Assembly: GCA_031547885.1 (NCBI GenBank)
Contig: JAVBRO010000024.1
Coordinates: forward strand, 1-64,000
Reading direction: 5' to 3'
DNA: 64,000 nucleotides
From: UBA940 sp031547885
GTDB taxonomy: Bacteria; Bacteroidota; Bacteroidia; Bacteroidales; Rikenellaceae
Shown: positions 18,201 through 26,837 of the stretch, one piece after another
Layout: each line of letters starts with the position of its first letter
Position numbering within the stretch: the stretch's first letter is position 1
Notes under the pieces: model-generated
The model's input: the letters and a program-made list of their open reading frames with translations, nothing else
What the model was told of the DNA's origin: nothing
The model's database searches: none
Position numbers and translations under genes: made by a program

Positions 18201-18887
18201 TTCGTGGATGTGAACGGCGACGGCATCATGACCAAAGGCAGCCGCACCCTCTCGGACCACGGAGACATGGAGATCATCGGCAACGCCTCGCCGCGGTACC
18301 TCTACAGCCTGAACGTCTCGGCTAACTGGAACGGCATCGGCATCTCGATGCTGTGGCAGGGGGTCGGCCAGCGCGACTGGTATCCCTGGACCGAGTCGGG
18401 TTTCTTCTGGGGTAAATGGAACCGCGCCTACAACGCTACGATGAAGACCCAGACCGGCGACAACGTCGTCAAGGTCGACAAGAGTACCGATAACTGGACG
18501 GTGACCAACATGGACAAGAATCCCTACTGGTCGCGCCTGGTGTCGCTCGCCGCAAACCGCAACGACGGCCCGCTCACGTGGGAGAACGACCACTACCTGC
18601 AGGATGCTTCGTACATCCGCCTCAAGAACATCACGGTCGATTACACCTTCCCGAAACACATCTGCAAAAAGATAGGTCTCGAAAGCCTCCGGGTCTACGT
18701 GTCGGGGGAAAACCTCTTCACGGCATCTCCCATGTTCAAATACACCAAAATGTTCGACCCGGAAGTCATCACCAGCGGCGACACCGACTTTGCCGCCAGT
18801 ACGAACTCCGGCCTCAACGGCACCGGGCAAGGCTACTCCTATCCCATGCTCAAGAGTCTCACACTGGGCCTGAATTTAACATTTTAA
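15252..18887 (+). CDS. SusC-type TonB-dependent transducer/transporter
   Basis: A 1211-residue outer-membrane TonB-dependent transporter. Signal peptide about 1-25; STN (secretin/TonB N-terminal) domain about 35-109, the part that signals to FecR; carboxypeptidase-regulatory-like domain about 127-200; TonB-box region DEVVVVGYG near 204; plug about 215-340 (RSLQGQIPGLNIVQLDG..., VTIRGVNN, VLIDGAEGD, SVLKDASSAAVYGARGAFGVILITTK); then the barrel, ending LGLNLTF. The STN domain marks it as a signal-transducing SusC, agreeing with the adjacent sigma/FecR pair and the ECF-type motif upstream. It pairs with SusD 12 bases downstream. The ligand is unknown; the neighbouring phosphodiesterases suggest something phosphorylated. 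Confidence 0.97.
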   Translation: MNKILYKALCLALGLCCAAFQGYASGEEFQPPQSYDLNLSYSKTNLKTVAGAITEQIGVVFSYEIALGDYAMENVYVKKQGADLEEILSAVFTPHGISHHTVDKVVVLTRGTQPAQAQTPQQQQKTEIKGTVSDNAGNPMIGVTVNVKGTLTTVITNIDGNYAIMADKASVLAFSYVGYRAHEETVGQRSLINVTLQEDQLVLDEVVVVGYGTLKKRNIVGAVESISGEALEDRPNANITRSLQGQIPGLNIVQLDGKSSHQGEVTIRGVNNNFKARVTDGQKNNKLGQGGGALVLIDGAEGDMGSVNPNDIASISVLKDASSAAVYGARGAFGVILITTKNPEKGKVLVSYSGNVSVHRRTVIWEDNVVTDPVQWVDAFRESYLNSSPTATVPSMFNNYMPYSNSWFDELKSRNADPTMDNYAIDSNGDYQYYGNTNWLKELLRPANYSTTHSLSVQGGREGVSFYVSGRYYTQDGIYKVGEEKYNKYNLRAKGSIRIRKWLTLDNNTSMLNSFYHQPMVHYGQNVITRQLDTFAYPFSLLRNPDGTWTQTAAKTGFAAFAEGTSWQENKDLDIANTTTLNFHILPEVLKITADFTYKGERSTRDRMTNLYTYYTGVNVSGQDNSYSDLENWNYIRNYISTNIVGTYTPKLKEKHDLNVVAGWNLEDYDYRAQKTYRQGNLYPTKPSFTLMDGEYYTTTSDGYTWGLVGFFGRVNYAFDNRYLIEVSARYDGSSKFPANSQWGFFPSASLGWRLSEEPWFKPVAGRWLNEFKVRGSIGSLGNANIDPYQYLETMAATTDASIAKSSVIINGKNVAYTSVPNLIPDDITWEKVTTYNIGLDLEFLHNRLTFTGDYYRRNTTDLYTVGPNLPQVLGSAAPFGNYASLKTLGWELSLGWRDSFDLGGKRFNYSAKAMLWDSRSWITDYYNETGDLTTYYTGMEIGEIWGFRTAGLYASNSDALDGPAYNFFKNGEMFRAYAGDLRFVDVNGDGIMTKGSRTLSDHGDMEIIGNASPRYLYSLNVSANWNGIGISMLWQGVGQRDWYPWTESGFFWGKWNRAYNATMKTQTGDNVVKVDKSTDNWTVTNMDKNPYWSRLVSLAANRNDGPLTWENDHYLQDASYIRLKNITVDYTFPKHICKKIGLESLRVYVSGENLFTASPMFKYTKMFDPEVITSGDTDFAASTNSGLNGTGQGYSYPMLKSLTLGLNLTF

Positions 18888-18899
18888 CCGACCGACATC

Positions 18900-20735
18900 A
18901 TGAAAAGAATAGCATTATATACGCTGATAACCGTCGCCGCGGCAGGCATGACGGCCTGTGAGAATTTCCTCAGCCGGGACACCTACGACAAGATAAGCAG
19001 CGACGAGTTCTGGAAATCGGAGACCGACCTCGAACTCTACGCCAACGGTTTCATACAGAAGATGATCCCCTCGGCGTCCGATATCACGCGCGGCGATATT
19101 TCGTCGGACATATGCGCGGTGGCGCTTCCGGGCGACCTGGTGCGTCCCGACGGCAACATCTCGCCCGACAACCAGGGCGGATGGAGCGAAAGCAGCTGGA
19201 CCGACCTGCGCCGTGTCAACTACATGCTCGACAACATGCCCAAATGCAAGGGCAAAGTGAGCGACGCGGTCTACAACCACTACGAAGGCGTCGCCAGGTT
19301 CTGGAGAGCGTGGTTCTACTACGGCAAGATACGCACTTTCGGCGCCGTGCCCTGGTACGACTACACCATCCAGGCCAGCGACTACACATCACTGATGAAG
19401 CCGCGCGACAGCCGCGAAGTCGTCATGGACAAGGTTCTGGAAGACCTCACTTTTGCCGCCGTGAACTGCCTCGCCGACAGCAAGTACACCCAGGGATCGG
19501 CCCTGATAAACAAATGGACCGCCTTGGCGTTCAAGTCGCGTGTGTGCCTCTACGAAGGGACTTTCCGCAAGTATCATCCGCGCGACCCGTCGTTCGACAA
19601 ACCGTGGGACAACAGCACCTACAACGCCAACGACAAGTTCCTGCGTGAAGCCGCCGCGGCCGCAAAAGAAATTATGGACAAGGGACCTTTCTCGCTGGTT
19701 ACGGGCAATGTGACCACGGCCTACCGTTCGCTTTTCACCAGTGCCGGGCTAAACACCCAGGAGGTGATATTCGGACGCGAGTTCAGCAAGGAGCTCTCGG
19801 CTTTCCACGACACAAGCTGGTGGTACTACTCGTCGACCTACGGCAGTAAAGTGAGCATGACCAAACAGTTCATGAACACCTACCTGACCACGGCGGGAAC
19901 CCCGTTCACGAGCGTCGCCAACTACAAGAGCATCGATTTCATCGGCGAGTTCACCAACCGCGACGCGCGAATGGTGCAGACGGTCATAAATCCTACCTAC
20001 AAGATGACCATAAGCGGGCGCACGGACCTCTACTGCCCCAACTGGAAAGTAACCCGCACGGGCTACCATCCCATCAAATGGAGCATCGACAATGACGCCG
20101 ACCGGGTGCTCAGCACGACCGCCAGTTGGAACTCTCTGCCGATCATACGCTATGCCGAGGTGCTGCTCAACTATGCCGAGGCTAAGGCCGAACTGGGTGA
20201 AATGGATGCTGCCGTATGGGCCCAGACCATGACCCCGCTCCGCAGCCGCGCGGGCGTCGCTTCGGTGGTCCCGACTGCAGCCGACCCCTATATGGAAGAG
20301 TATTTCATGAGCACGATAACCGACAGGTGGATACTCGAAGTACGCCGCGAGAGGGGGATCGAGCTCTGCCTCGAAATGGGAATCCGCTGGGACGACGTGA
20401 TGCGCTGGCACATGGGCGACCTGCTTGCGAGCGACAACAAGCCGTGGAAAGGGATCTACATCGGGAACACAAGCTATTCCTACGACTACACGCACAACAG
20501 CAAGGACGACAGCGGCAATCCGGTCCCCGACTTCTACATCAAGCCGGGCGAGGATACCGAACATTCGATAGCCATCTCCAACACCGGGCAGAACCAGACC
20601 TTCTCGCTCGATGCGGACGGCAATATCGTGTGGGAGTACAAGCGCGTGTGGGCTGAAAAGAAGTACCTGCGCCCCATTCCGCAGTCGGCCATCACCCGCA
20701 ACCCCAACCTCGAGCAAAATGCTTACTGGAAATAA
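18900..20735 (+). CDS. SusD/RagB family nutrient-binding lipoprotein
   Basis: A 611-residue outer-membrane lipoprotein (MTAC lipobox, Cys20) that caps SusC and binds the ligand. SusD-like features: LSRDTYDKISSDEFWKSETDLELYANGF near the start, TPR-like helices (YNHYEGVARFWRAWFYYGKIRTFGAVPWYD), and the RagB C-terminal part with LPIIRYAEVLLNYAEAKAELG, ERGIELCLEMGIRWDDVMRW and the closing LRPIPQSAITRNPNLEQNAYWK. It lies directly after susC and ahead of the phosphoesterase gene, so the three probably form one operon. Confidence 0.96.
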   Translation: MKRIALYTLITVAAAGMTACENFLSRDTYDKISSDEFWKSETDLELYANGFIQKMIPSASDITRGDISSDICAVALPGDLVRPDGNISPDNQGGWSESSWTDLRRVNYMLDNMPKCKGKVSDAVYNHYEGVARFWRAWFYYGKIRTFGAVPWYDYTIQASDYTSLMKPRDSREVVMDKVLEDLTFAAVNCLADSKYTQGSALINKWTALAFKSRVCLYEGTFRKYHPRDPSFDKPWDNSTYNANDKFLREAAAAAKEIMDKGPFSLVTGNVTTAYRSLFTSAGLNTQEVIFGREFSKELSAFHDTSWWYYSSTYGSKVSMTKQFMNTYLTTAGTPFTSVANYKSIDFIGEFTNRDARMVQTVINPTYKMTISGRTDLYCPNWKVTRTGYHPIKWSIDNDADRVLSTTASWNSLPIIRYAEVLLNYAEAKAELGEMDAAVWAQTMTPLRSRAGVASVVPTAADPYMEEYFMSTITDRWILEVRRERGIELCLEMGIRWDDVMRWHMGDLLASDNKPWKGIYIGNTSYSYDYTHNSKDDSGNPVPDFYIKPGEDTEHSIAISNTGQNQTFSLDADGNIVWEYKRVWAEKKYLRPIPQSAITRNPNLEQNAYWK

Positions 20736-20759
20736 ACGCGGATAATAAAAACTACAGAT

Positions 20760-22352
20760 ATGAAGAAAAAATTCTTATTATTATGCTGTCTGCTCGGCGC
20801 CGTCATGCTGGGCTGCGGCAACAATGAGGTCACTCCGGTAGACCCGGACCAGGAAACCCAGGTCAACGGGACCGAACTGGCCGAAAATACCACTCTGTAC
20901 GGACTCATCAAGGATACTTCGGGTAGTCCGGTCCAGGGAGTGGTGGTCTCGGACGGCTACGGCTGTGCGGTCACCGACGCCAACGGAGTCTACCAACTGG
21001 AACGCTACAAAAAGGCACGTTTCGTATTCTACAGCACTCCGGCCGGCTACGAGATCAACACCACCGAAACCAATAACCCGCTCTTCTTCGAGAGGATCGT
21101 CCATAAGAACATGGCCGACCGCCACGACTTCACGCTGAAGCCTCTGGCGGCCGCGGAGAACGATTTCACGCTGCTGTGCATCGCCGACCCGCAGTGCGCG
21201 TCCACGTCGGACATCACCCGCTACGTCAACGAATCCATTCCTGACGTCGAGGCCACGGTCGAAAGCTACAAGACCAAAGGCAAGACGACCTACGGGATGA
21301 CGCTCGGCGATATCGTTTTCGACACGCCCGACCTGTGGAGCAATATGAAGGAGTCGATGTCCAACCTCAATGTCACCATCTTCCAGACGATAGGCAACCA
21401 CGACCACCTTAAGTCCGAGAAATCCGACGACAAGGCGATCGAGAACTATGAGGCGCAGTACGGCCCGGCCAACTATTCGTTCAACCGCGGGAGCGCCCAT
21501 ATCATTTCGATGGACAACGTCCTCTATCACGGCAAGGGCACCGGTGCTTCGTCTAACTATAACGGCGGCATCAGCGACCTGCAGCTCGAATGGCTGAAGC
21601 AGGACCTCTCGCACGTAGGCAAGGACAAACTGGTGATATTCTGCGCCCACATACCTTTCCGGGGCGGAACCAGCGTGTCTGACGAAAGCTACAGCAACCA
21701 CGCGGCGGTACTGAACCTGCTTTCGGAATTCGCCGAAGCGCATATCATGATCGGCCACACCCACTACCAGCAGAAGTACACCCACACGGTGAACGGCAAA
21801 ACCATCCGGGAGCATATCCACGGCGCCGTCTGCGGCGGCTGGTGGACGGCGAACCTATGTGTGGACGGCACGCCCAACGGCTACGGTGTCTATGAGATAT
21901 CGGGAAACACTGTAAAGAACGGTTATTACAAATCGACCAACAAGGATGCCGATTACCAGATCCGCGCCTACCAGGGCAGCCAGGTCTTCGGTAAATCGGG
22001 AAGCACTACCTTCAGTTGGGGGGCCAACACCGCCGCCATGAACAACGAGAAGTGCATAGTCGCCAATATCTGGAACTCGGACACCAACTGGAACGTGACC
22101 CTGTGGCAGGACGGCGCCCAGGTCGGTGCGATGACCCGCGCCACCACCTACGATTACTGGGCCTACGCCTACCATGTGCTTTACTACAGCAAATCGGTCG
22201 GTGGAACATGGGGCAAGAGTCTCAACCATTTTTATTACGCCAATTTGAAAACGGGCTCTGCCGAGACCGCCAATTTCGAGATAGTCGCGAAGGACACAAT
22301 GGGCAACACCTATCGCACTTCGACTCTGCAGACAGATTTCATAGGGTTTTAG
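20760..22352 (+). CDS. calcineurin-like phosphoesterase lipoprotein
   Basis: A 530-residue lipoprotein (LGCG, Cys19). Residues about 45-130 form a CarboxypepD-like N-terminal domain (metallophosN type), 134-385 the metallophosphatase core, and the rest a metallophosC-type C-terminal domain. Metal and catalytic motifs: DPQ at 143-145 in place of the more common DxH, GD at 183-184, GNHD at 212-215, His297 in AHIPF and GHTH at 332-335. It probably hydrolyses phosphomonoesters or phosphodiesters outside the inner membrane. It is the third gene of the susCD operon, 24 bases after susD, and pairs logically with the GDPD lipoprotein across the locus. Substrate not known. Confidence 0.92.
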   Translation: MKKKFLLLCCLLGAVMLGCGNNEVTPVDPDQETQVNGTELAENTTLYGLIKDTSGSPVQGVVVSDGYGCAVTDANGVYQLERYKKARFVFYSTPAGYEINTTETNNPLFFERIVHKNMADRHDFTLKPLAAAENDFTLLCIADPQCASTSDITRYVNESIPDVEATVESYKTKGKTTYGMTLGDIVFDTPDLWSNMKESMSNLNVTIFQTIGNHDHLKSEKSDDKAIENYEAQYGPANYSFNRGSAHIISMDNVLYHGKGTGASSNYNGGISDLQLEWLKQDLSHVGKDKLVIFCAHIPFRGGTSVSDESYSNHAAVLNLLSEFAEAHIMIGHTHYQQKYTHTVNGKTIREHIHGAVCGGWWTANLCVDGTPNGYGVYEISGNTVKNGYYKSTNKDADYQIRAYQGSQVFGKSGSTTFSWGANTAAMNNEKCIVANIWNSDTNWNVTLWQDGAQVGAMTRATTYDYWAYAYHVLYYSKSVGGTWGKSLNHFYYANLKTGSAETANFEIVAKDTMGNTYRTSTLQTDFIGF

Positions 22353-22376
22353 GTTAGGGTTACTTTGTTTTTCAGG

Positions 22377-22412
22377 AAAATACCGCGTCCTTAAACGGAT
22401 GCGGTATTTTTT
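22377..22412 (+). terminator. terminator of the susCD operon
   Basis: Stem AATACCGCGTCC / GGATGCGGTATT with one G-T pair and a short loop, followed by TTTT, 25 bases past the phosphoesterase stop. Confidence 0.85.
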
Positions 22413-22481
22413 GCTTTTATATAGACATTTATAGATTTTTCAGGTCAAAGCGTACGAAAGTCTAAAATTGAGAGATCGCCC

Positions 22482-22513
22482 TTGCGGATATCCTAAAAAG
22501 AAATCTATATTTG
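22482..22513 (+). promoter_or_regulatory. housekeeping promoter of the kelch lipoprotein
   Basis: TTG at 22482-22484 and TATATTTG at 22506-22513, 21 bases apart, fit the Bacteroidetes -33/-7 pattern. The ATG at 22587 is 73 bases downstream. Confidence 0.5.
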
Positions 22514-22586
22514 CCCGCATGAATCCATGGAACCCCTTGTGTCCGGATGGATTAAAAAGAGAATTCAACCAAATAACTTAAAAATC

Positions 22587-24173
22587 ATGAAACGAAATCT
22601 TTATTCCCGCATGTGGATCGCGGCGGCGGTCCTTGTGATCGCTTCGGTCGCCGCGTGCGATAAAACAGAAGGCGAAGGTCCCGACGACGGAGGTGGCGAC
22701 ACGCCCAAAAGTCTGAATGTAGTCTACGACGGTGACCAGAAGCAGGTCGAGATCGGATTGACAGGCAGTTGGCACGCAGAGAGCGACCAGCCCTGGTGCC
22801 AGCTGGTGACTTCCGAAGGGAGCGGCGTCGCCAAAGTAGACCTTAACATCGCGTACAACTACACCGGCGGGGAGCGTACGGCCAACATAACGGTAAGCGA
22901 AGGTTCGGCCAAGGCAGTAAGCGGCGGAACACGTGCCGGGGGCGGCTACACTATCGAGGTGAAACAGGCTCCCAACACCCTTTCCGACATTCCGCCCGCC
23001 TTTACCGAAGCTAAATTCGAGGGCCAAAAGGTTTATTACAAAATGTGGACCGGTCCCGGAGGCACAATCAGCGACGTGGCTGAGTCCAGTATGAAGTACT
23101 ATTCCGGAGGCGGAATGCAAATCGCCGACAGAGCGACCGCCAAATTCCTCTCTGCAACCTGGACGAACTTTTATAAGTTCAATATTACGAGCGACGAAAT
23201 AATCGGGTGGCTCAAGATAGGCGATCTGCCGACCGCCAATAAGATAGTACTCGACCAAAGAGAAACCATACGCAAGTATGAGAATTCACCCATGCTTGGG
23301 ACAGGCCAGGTCAACTTCGTACTCGGTGATAAGCTCTACTACGGCGGTGGATTTACCAGCGGAGAGGGGCAGATGAGTCCGCTGGGTATAGGAGGGAGCT
23401 CTTCTTTTGTGGAATGCTTCACCTTTTACTCTTTCGACCCCGCCACCGGGACTCAGACCAAGCTCAAAGACCTGCCTTTCTCCCGCGGTTACGGCACGGT
23501 TATGGACGGGAAAGCCTACGCGCTGTTCTCCGATCTGAACATCTACCGCTACGAGGTAGCATCCGATTCGTGGACCCAGATGGGACAGGTTTATCCATCC
23601 TACTATCCGCCCGCGTTTTATGCCTTCGGCGGCAAATTTTATGTCTATGACGGTGCGAAACGCTATGAATATACTCTTGGAACCGACGGTACGCTCACAG
23701 CCGGCCCGGCAATAACGGTCTCCGCCTCGGCTTTTAAGGTGTGCGACGACGGCAAAGGTCATGTGTGGTTGGTCGACGGCAGCACAGCCTATGCCCACAC
23801 CGCGACAGGTTATGATGCTATCAACTGCGCAAGTACAGTACTTGGAGCCTACGACGGCAGCCTGTATGGCTATACGACCGACAATGACAATACTATATAC
23901 AAGTTAAAAGCCGACGGGAGTCAAGATTCCGTTTTCCCGGGGCTGCTTGTCATTCCGGCGTGCGGAGGATCTAATTTCGGCCCTGGTTACATCTCTTATT
24001 TCCCAAATAAATACACAGCCATCGTAAACAACAAGCTGGTGCTGTTCGGCGGCTATGGATCTGGATACAAAGGGACCGTGTACAACAGAGGATACAACTC
24101 ATCCTTGACAATGTACTCTCTGAGCCTCGCCAACCCGAAAGAGCCGAAACTGCTCCTGGTGACCGACAAGTAG
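22587..24173 (+). CDS. BACON/kelch beta-propeller lipoprotein
   Basis: A 528-residue lipoprotein; ATG 22587 is chosen because it gives a clean signal ending VAAC (Cys24). Residues about 35-130 resemble a BACON domain (VEIGLTGSWHAESDQPWCQLV...GERTANITVSEG...IEVKQAP). From about 225 on, repeating blades of kelch type appear: LGDKLYYGGGF, YSFDPATGTQTKLKDLPFSR, VMDGKAYALF, YRYEVASDSWTQMGQ, AFGGKFYVYDG, NNKLVLFGGYG. Such propellers usually bind proteins or glycans. It has its own promoter and follows the susCD terminator, so it is not clearly part of that regulon. No catalytic residues recognised. Confidence 0.75.
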   Translation: MKRNLYSRMWIAAAVLVIASVAACDKTEGEGPDDGGGDTPKSLNVVYDGDQKQVEIGLTGSWHAESDQPWCQLVTSEGSGVAKVDLNIAYNYTGGERTANITVSEGSAKAVSGGTRAGGGYTIEVKQAPNTLSDIPPAFTEAKFEGQKVYYKMWTGPGGTISDVAESSMKYYSGGGMQIADRATAKFLSATWTNFYKFNITSDEIIGWLKIGDLPTANKIVLDQRETIRKYENSPMLGTGQVNFVLGDKLYYGGGFTSGEGQMSPLGIGGSSSFVECFTFYSFDPATGTQTKLKDLPFSRGYGTVMDGKAYALFSDLNIYRYEVASDSWTQMGQVYPSYYPPAFYAFGGKFYVYDGAKRYEYTLGTDGTLTAGPAITVSASAFKVCDDGKGHVWLVDGSTAYAHTATGYDAINCASTVLGAYDGSLYGYTTDNDNTIYKLKADGSQDSVFPGLLVIPACGGSNFGPGYISYFPNKYTAIVNNKLVLFGGYGSGYKGTVYNRGYNSSLTMYSLSLANPKEPKLLLVTDK

Positions 24174-24196
24174 CAGTGCGCCGCATTTGCGGACAA

Positions 24197-24232
24197 CGTC
24201 ATTGCTTCACCTTGCAGGGTTCGCAATGACGG
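24197..24232. repeat. REP-like element, copy 1
   Basis: Imperfect palindrome starting CGTCATTGCTTC and ending GTTCGCAATGACGG. Read on the minus strand it has the form TCATTGCGA...GAAGCAATG shared with the copies near 26737 and 52744. Confidence 0.6.
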
Positions 24233-24260
24233 TAGGGCATAACTTAATGTATTTACTGGC

Positions 24261-24295
24261 AAAAAGCCTTGAAACTACACGCTTCAAGGCTTTTT
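24261..24295. terminator. bidirectional terminator
   Basis: Arms AAAAAGCCTTGAA (24261-24273) and TTCAAGGCTTTTT (24283-24295), between the kelch gene and the convergent CDGSH gene. The stem is nearly the same as that at 4556-4590. Confidence 0.88.
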
Positions 24296-24315
24296 ATATA
24301 TAAATATGTCCCGTC

Positions 24316-25071
24316 TCAGAATTTTTTCCCCGTGGGTTCGCCGCCGAGCCGGTCGGTCCAGCGGAACGATGCGTGGGTACCGTCGCAGTAGGGCTTGTTC
24401 GACGACTGTCCGCAACGGCACAGGGCCACTCTGTTGCGGATCTCGTATGTGAAACCGTCCTGGCGCGAAAAAGGTATGCCGCCCGTCACCCACAGCCCCG
24501 CTGAGGCGTGTATCTTCGGATCTTCGACCAGCCCCAGGGCGGGTTCTAGTTCCGGTTCGTAGGGCTCGTCCGTTTCATTGTCCCATGTCGACAGCCTCCC
24601 GGCGACACAGTGGTTCGCCTCGCGGATGGTCATATCCCTGTGCTCCGGGTCGTCGGACTCCCCTACCTCGTTCCAAATGCGCAGTCCGGCGTCGCAAAAA
24701 CGGGCGAAAGCACAGAATTTCGGATTGTCCGTAAGCGTCACTCCGGGGCCTCTGAAAACCTCGGCTCCATCCAGAAGTGCATCTTCGGATGCCGTCAGCT
24801 GCGGATCCCAGTCGGCGTGGAGATGGCTCCCGTCGCAATATGGATGGTTTTTCGACTCCCCGCACCGGCACAATGCGACAGGTTCTTCAGCCATCCGGAA
24901 ACTCTTTCCTTCCTGTATCCACCACATCTCGCCCTTGTCGTTGGGGACCAGGAATTGCTGTTTGAGCTCCGGTTTTCCGAACACCAGGTACGGGCCGTCG
25001 TCCGTTATGGTGATATGAATTTTTTTATCGGTCTGTTTCGACCCTTTCTGGATTTTTGCCTTGACTGCCAT
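24316..25071 (-). CDS. double CDGSH iron-sulfur protein with monocluster domain
   Basis: This 251-residue soluble protein contains two CDGSH motifs, which bind [2Fe-2S] clusters with three Cys and one His: CRCGESKNHPYCDGSH (Cys68, Cys70, Cys79, His83) and CRCGQSSNKPYCDGTH (Cys218, Cys220, Cys229, His233). Between them, Cys120, Cys126 and Cys155 with His154 (KFCAFARFCD...ANHCVAGRL) look like the divergent 4Fe-4S monocluster domain often fused to CDGSH proteins. Role probably redox or iron-sulfur handling; the exact function of these fusions is not established. Monocistronic, ending at a shared bidirectional terminator. Confidence 0.9.
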   Translation of the reverse strand: MAVKAKIQKGSKQTDKKIHITITDDGPYLVFGKPELKQQFLVPNDKGEMWWIQEGKSFRMAEEPVALCRCGESKNHPYCDGSHLHADWDPQLTASEDALLDGAEVFRGPGVTLTDNPKFCAFARFCDAGLRIWNEVGESDDPEHRDMTIREANHCVAGRLSTWDNETDEPYEPELEPALGLVEDPKIHASAGLWVTGGIPFSRQDGFTYEIRNRVALCRCGQSSNKPYCDGTHASFRWTDRLGGEPTGKKF

Positions 25072-25221
25072 GTAATAATTGATAGGTTTGTGCGTTACTG
25101 TAGTAAGTATTCGGCTTTTAAGCCGCGTCCCAGGGCAAATATAGCAATAAATGTGCCTGCGGTTAATGGTAATCCCGATCTTTTTAATAATTTTGTACTT
25201 TCGAAAAACAACGACGCACTT

Positions 25222-26671
25222 ATGACCAACCTATGCTTTAAACGCGGGGTGCTTGCCGTCTCTGCAGTTCTGTTCCTGCTCGCGGGATGTAAGAAAGACG
25301 ACACCTCGTCCAGTTTCACCATCACAGGCCCGACCTCGATGCAGTTCGAATACGGGCAGACGAAGCAGACGACTTACTCCGCAAGAAATATCGTTAAATA
25401 CGCCTACGAGACCCCCGACGGCTGGACATGCAGCGCGGCGGGCGGAATTATCACCATTACCGCTCCGGCTGCCGGTACGGGAGTTGCCTCCGGCACTATC
25501 AAGATAACCGCTACCGCGACTACCTCTACGGAAATCGCACGTACGCTGGACGTAGCCGTAAAAATAGCTGAAAAACTGACGGGGAATGCCAACAGCTTCA
25601 TGGTCTCGAAGCCCGGCCAGAGGTACAAGTTCGACGCCCGCGTCAAAGGCAACGCTTCTTCGGCAACCATGACCCCCGACGACGCCGCGCTCGTATGGTG
25701 CAGTTCGACCACCGCCATCAGCAACATATCGCTCGAAAACGACGGTTATATATATTTCTTTACCGAGGACGCAACGTCGCTTGTCAGGGCGAACGCACTG
25801 ATCGCAGCGGTCGACGCAAACGGCGCGGTTCTCTGGAGCTGGCACATCTGGGCGGCGTACTACGATCCCGCGACCGATTTCAACACGCTGGGCGGCAAGA
25901 CCGTCATGTCGTGCAACCTCGGTGCGCTGGCATCTTCGAACGCCGCGACGGACGACGTGCTGAAATCATACGGTTTGTATTACCAGTGGGGGCGCAAAGA
26001 TCCGTTCCCCGGTCCGAATGCATGGAACTCGACCGCGCAGCTCAATGTGTACAACGCCAAATCGAAGGTCGTTACTATAACTTACAAAACGACGGCTTCC
26101 GATATCGGGACCGCAGCTTACGCCGCGGCAAATCCCACCACATTCATCGCCGGGATAAAGGATACCAACTACGACTGGCTCTTCAAAGCGCGCGACAATA
26201 GCCTCTGGGGCAGCACCAAAACGGTCAACGACCCGTGTCCCGTCGGCTGGAAAGTTACTCCGGCATCTGTCTGGGCCTCATTCACGACTACCGGGAAATC
26301 TTCAGAGACCCCGGCCGAATTTAATGTCGACGGCGCATACTCTTACGGCTGGACATTCAATGACGACAACACGGACCCGACTTACTGGCCCGCAGCCGGA
26401 AGGCGCAGCTTCAGCAACCTGCTCGCTTCATCCAACAAGAATTTCACCAATGTCATAAACGGCGAATTCGGTGCGGACAACCCGCCGGTAGGATTTTATT
26501 GGTCAAGCACGGCAGCTACAGCCAGCGAGAGCAATCTGCTTGCTTTCCGCGACGATTACGTCAATCCGGGAGACAAGACCTACACGAAGATCGATGACGG
26601 CGACGATGAATCCGCATGGTCTCCGGAAGGCGCGCGCAGGCGGATTCCCGCTACGATGCGTCAAGGAGTGA
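25222..26671 (+). pseudogene. FISUMP-type lipoprotein gene with frameshift near 3' end
   Basis: From ATG 25222: lipobox LAGC (Cys23), then KKDD, Ig-like strands (about 30-125), then a FISUMP-type domain with YYQWGRKDPFPG, DPCPVGWKVTP, YWPAAGRRS and VGFYWSSTAA. In the original frame the protein does not end as the family does and would run to 26841, across a terminator hairpin. One frame over, 26639-26671 encodes GGFPLRCVKE then TGA, the expected FISUMP ending. The switch falls in the GCGCGCGC run at 26630-26637; two extra bases, or one fewer, would restore ...SPEGARAGGFPLRCVKE. So this is a frameshifted gene, a phase-variable gene or a sequencing error. Other features suggest a normal surface lipoprotein. 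Confidence 0.8.
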
Positions 26672-26736
26672 GAACGCTCACGCCGATTTATCGAAGTTCC
26701 TTTTTTATACCCTTGAACTCTCGGCACAGCGCCACC

Positions 26737-26775
26737 GCCATTGCGGCCGTGGGTTTGCGATACAGGAAGCAATCC
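26737..26775. repeat. REP-like element, copy 2
   Basis: Begins GCCATTGCGG and ends GGAAGCAATCC, in the same arrangement as the mqnD-end copy read on the minus strand. The middle is not conserved. Confidence 0.5.
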
Positions 26776-26788
26776 AGAACAAACGAAG

Positions 26789-26813
26789 AACAGCCGGACA
26801 TGATCCGGCTGTT
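26789..26813. terminator. terminator between FISUMP and DUF2490 genes
   Basis: Arms AACAGCCGGA and TCCGGCTGTT (26789-26798, 26804-26813) with loop CATGA, followed by TCTGTTTC on the plus strand. It lies before the stop (26841) of the frameshifted reading but after the restored stop at 26671. Confidence 0.75.
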
Positions 26814-26837
26814 TCTGTTTCAAAGCGCATCAGGCTC

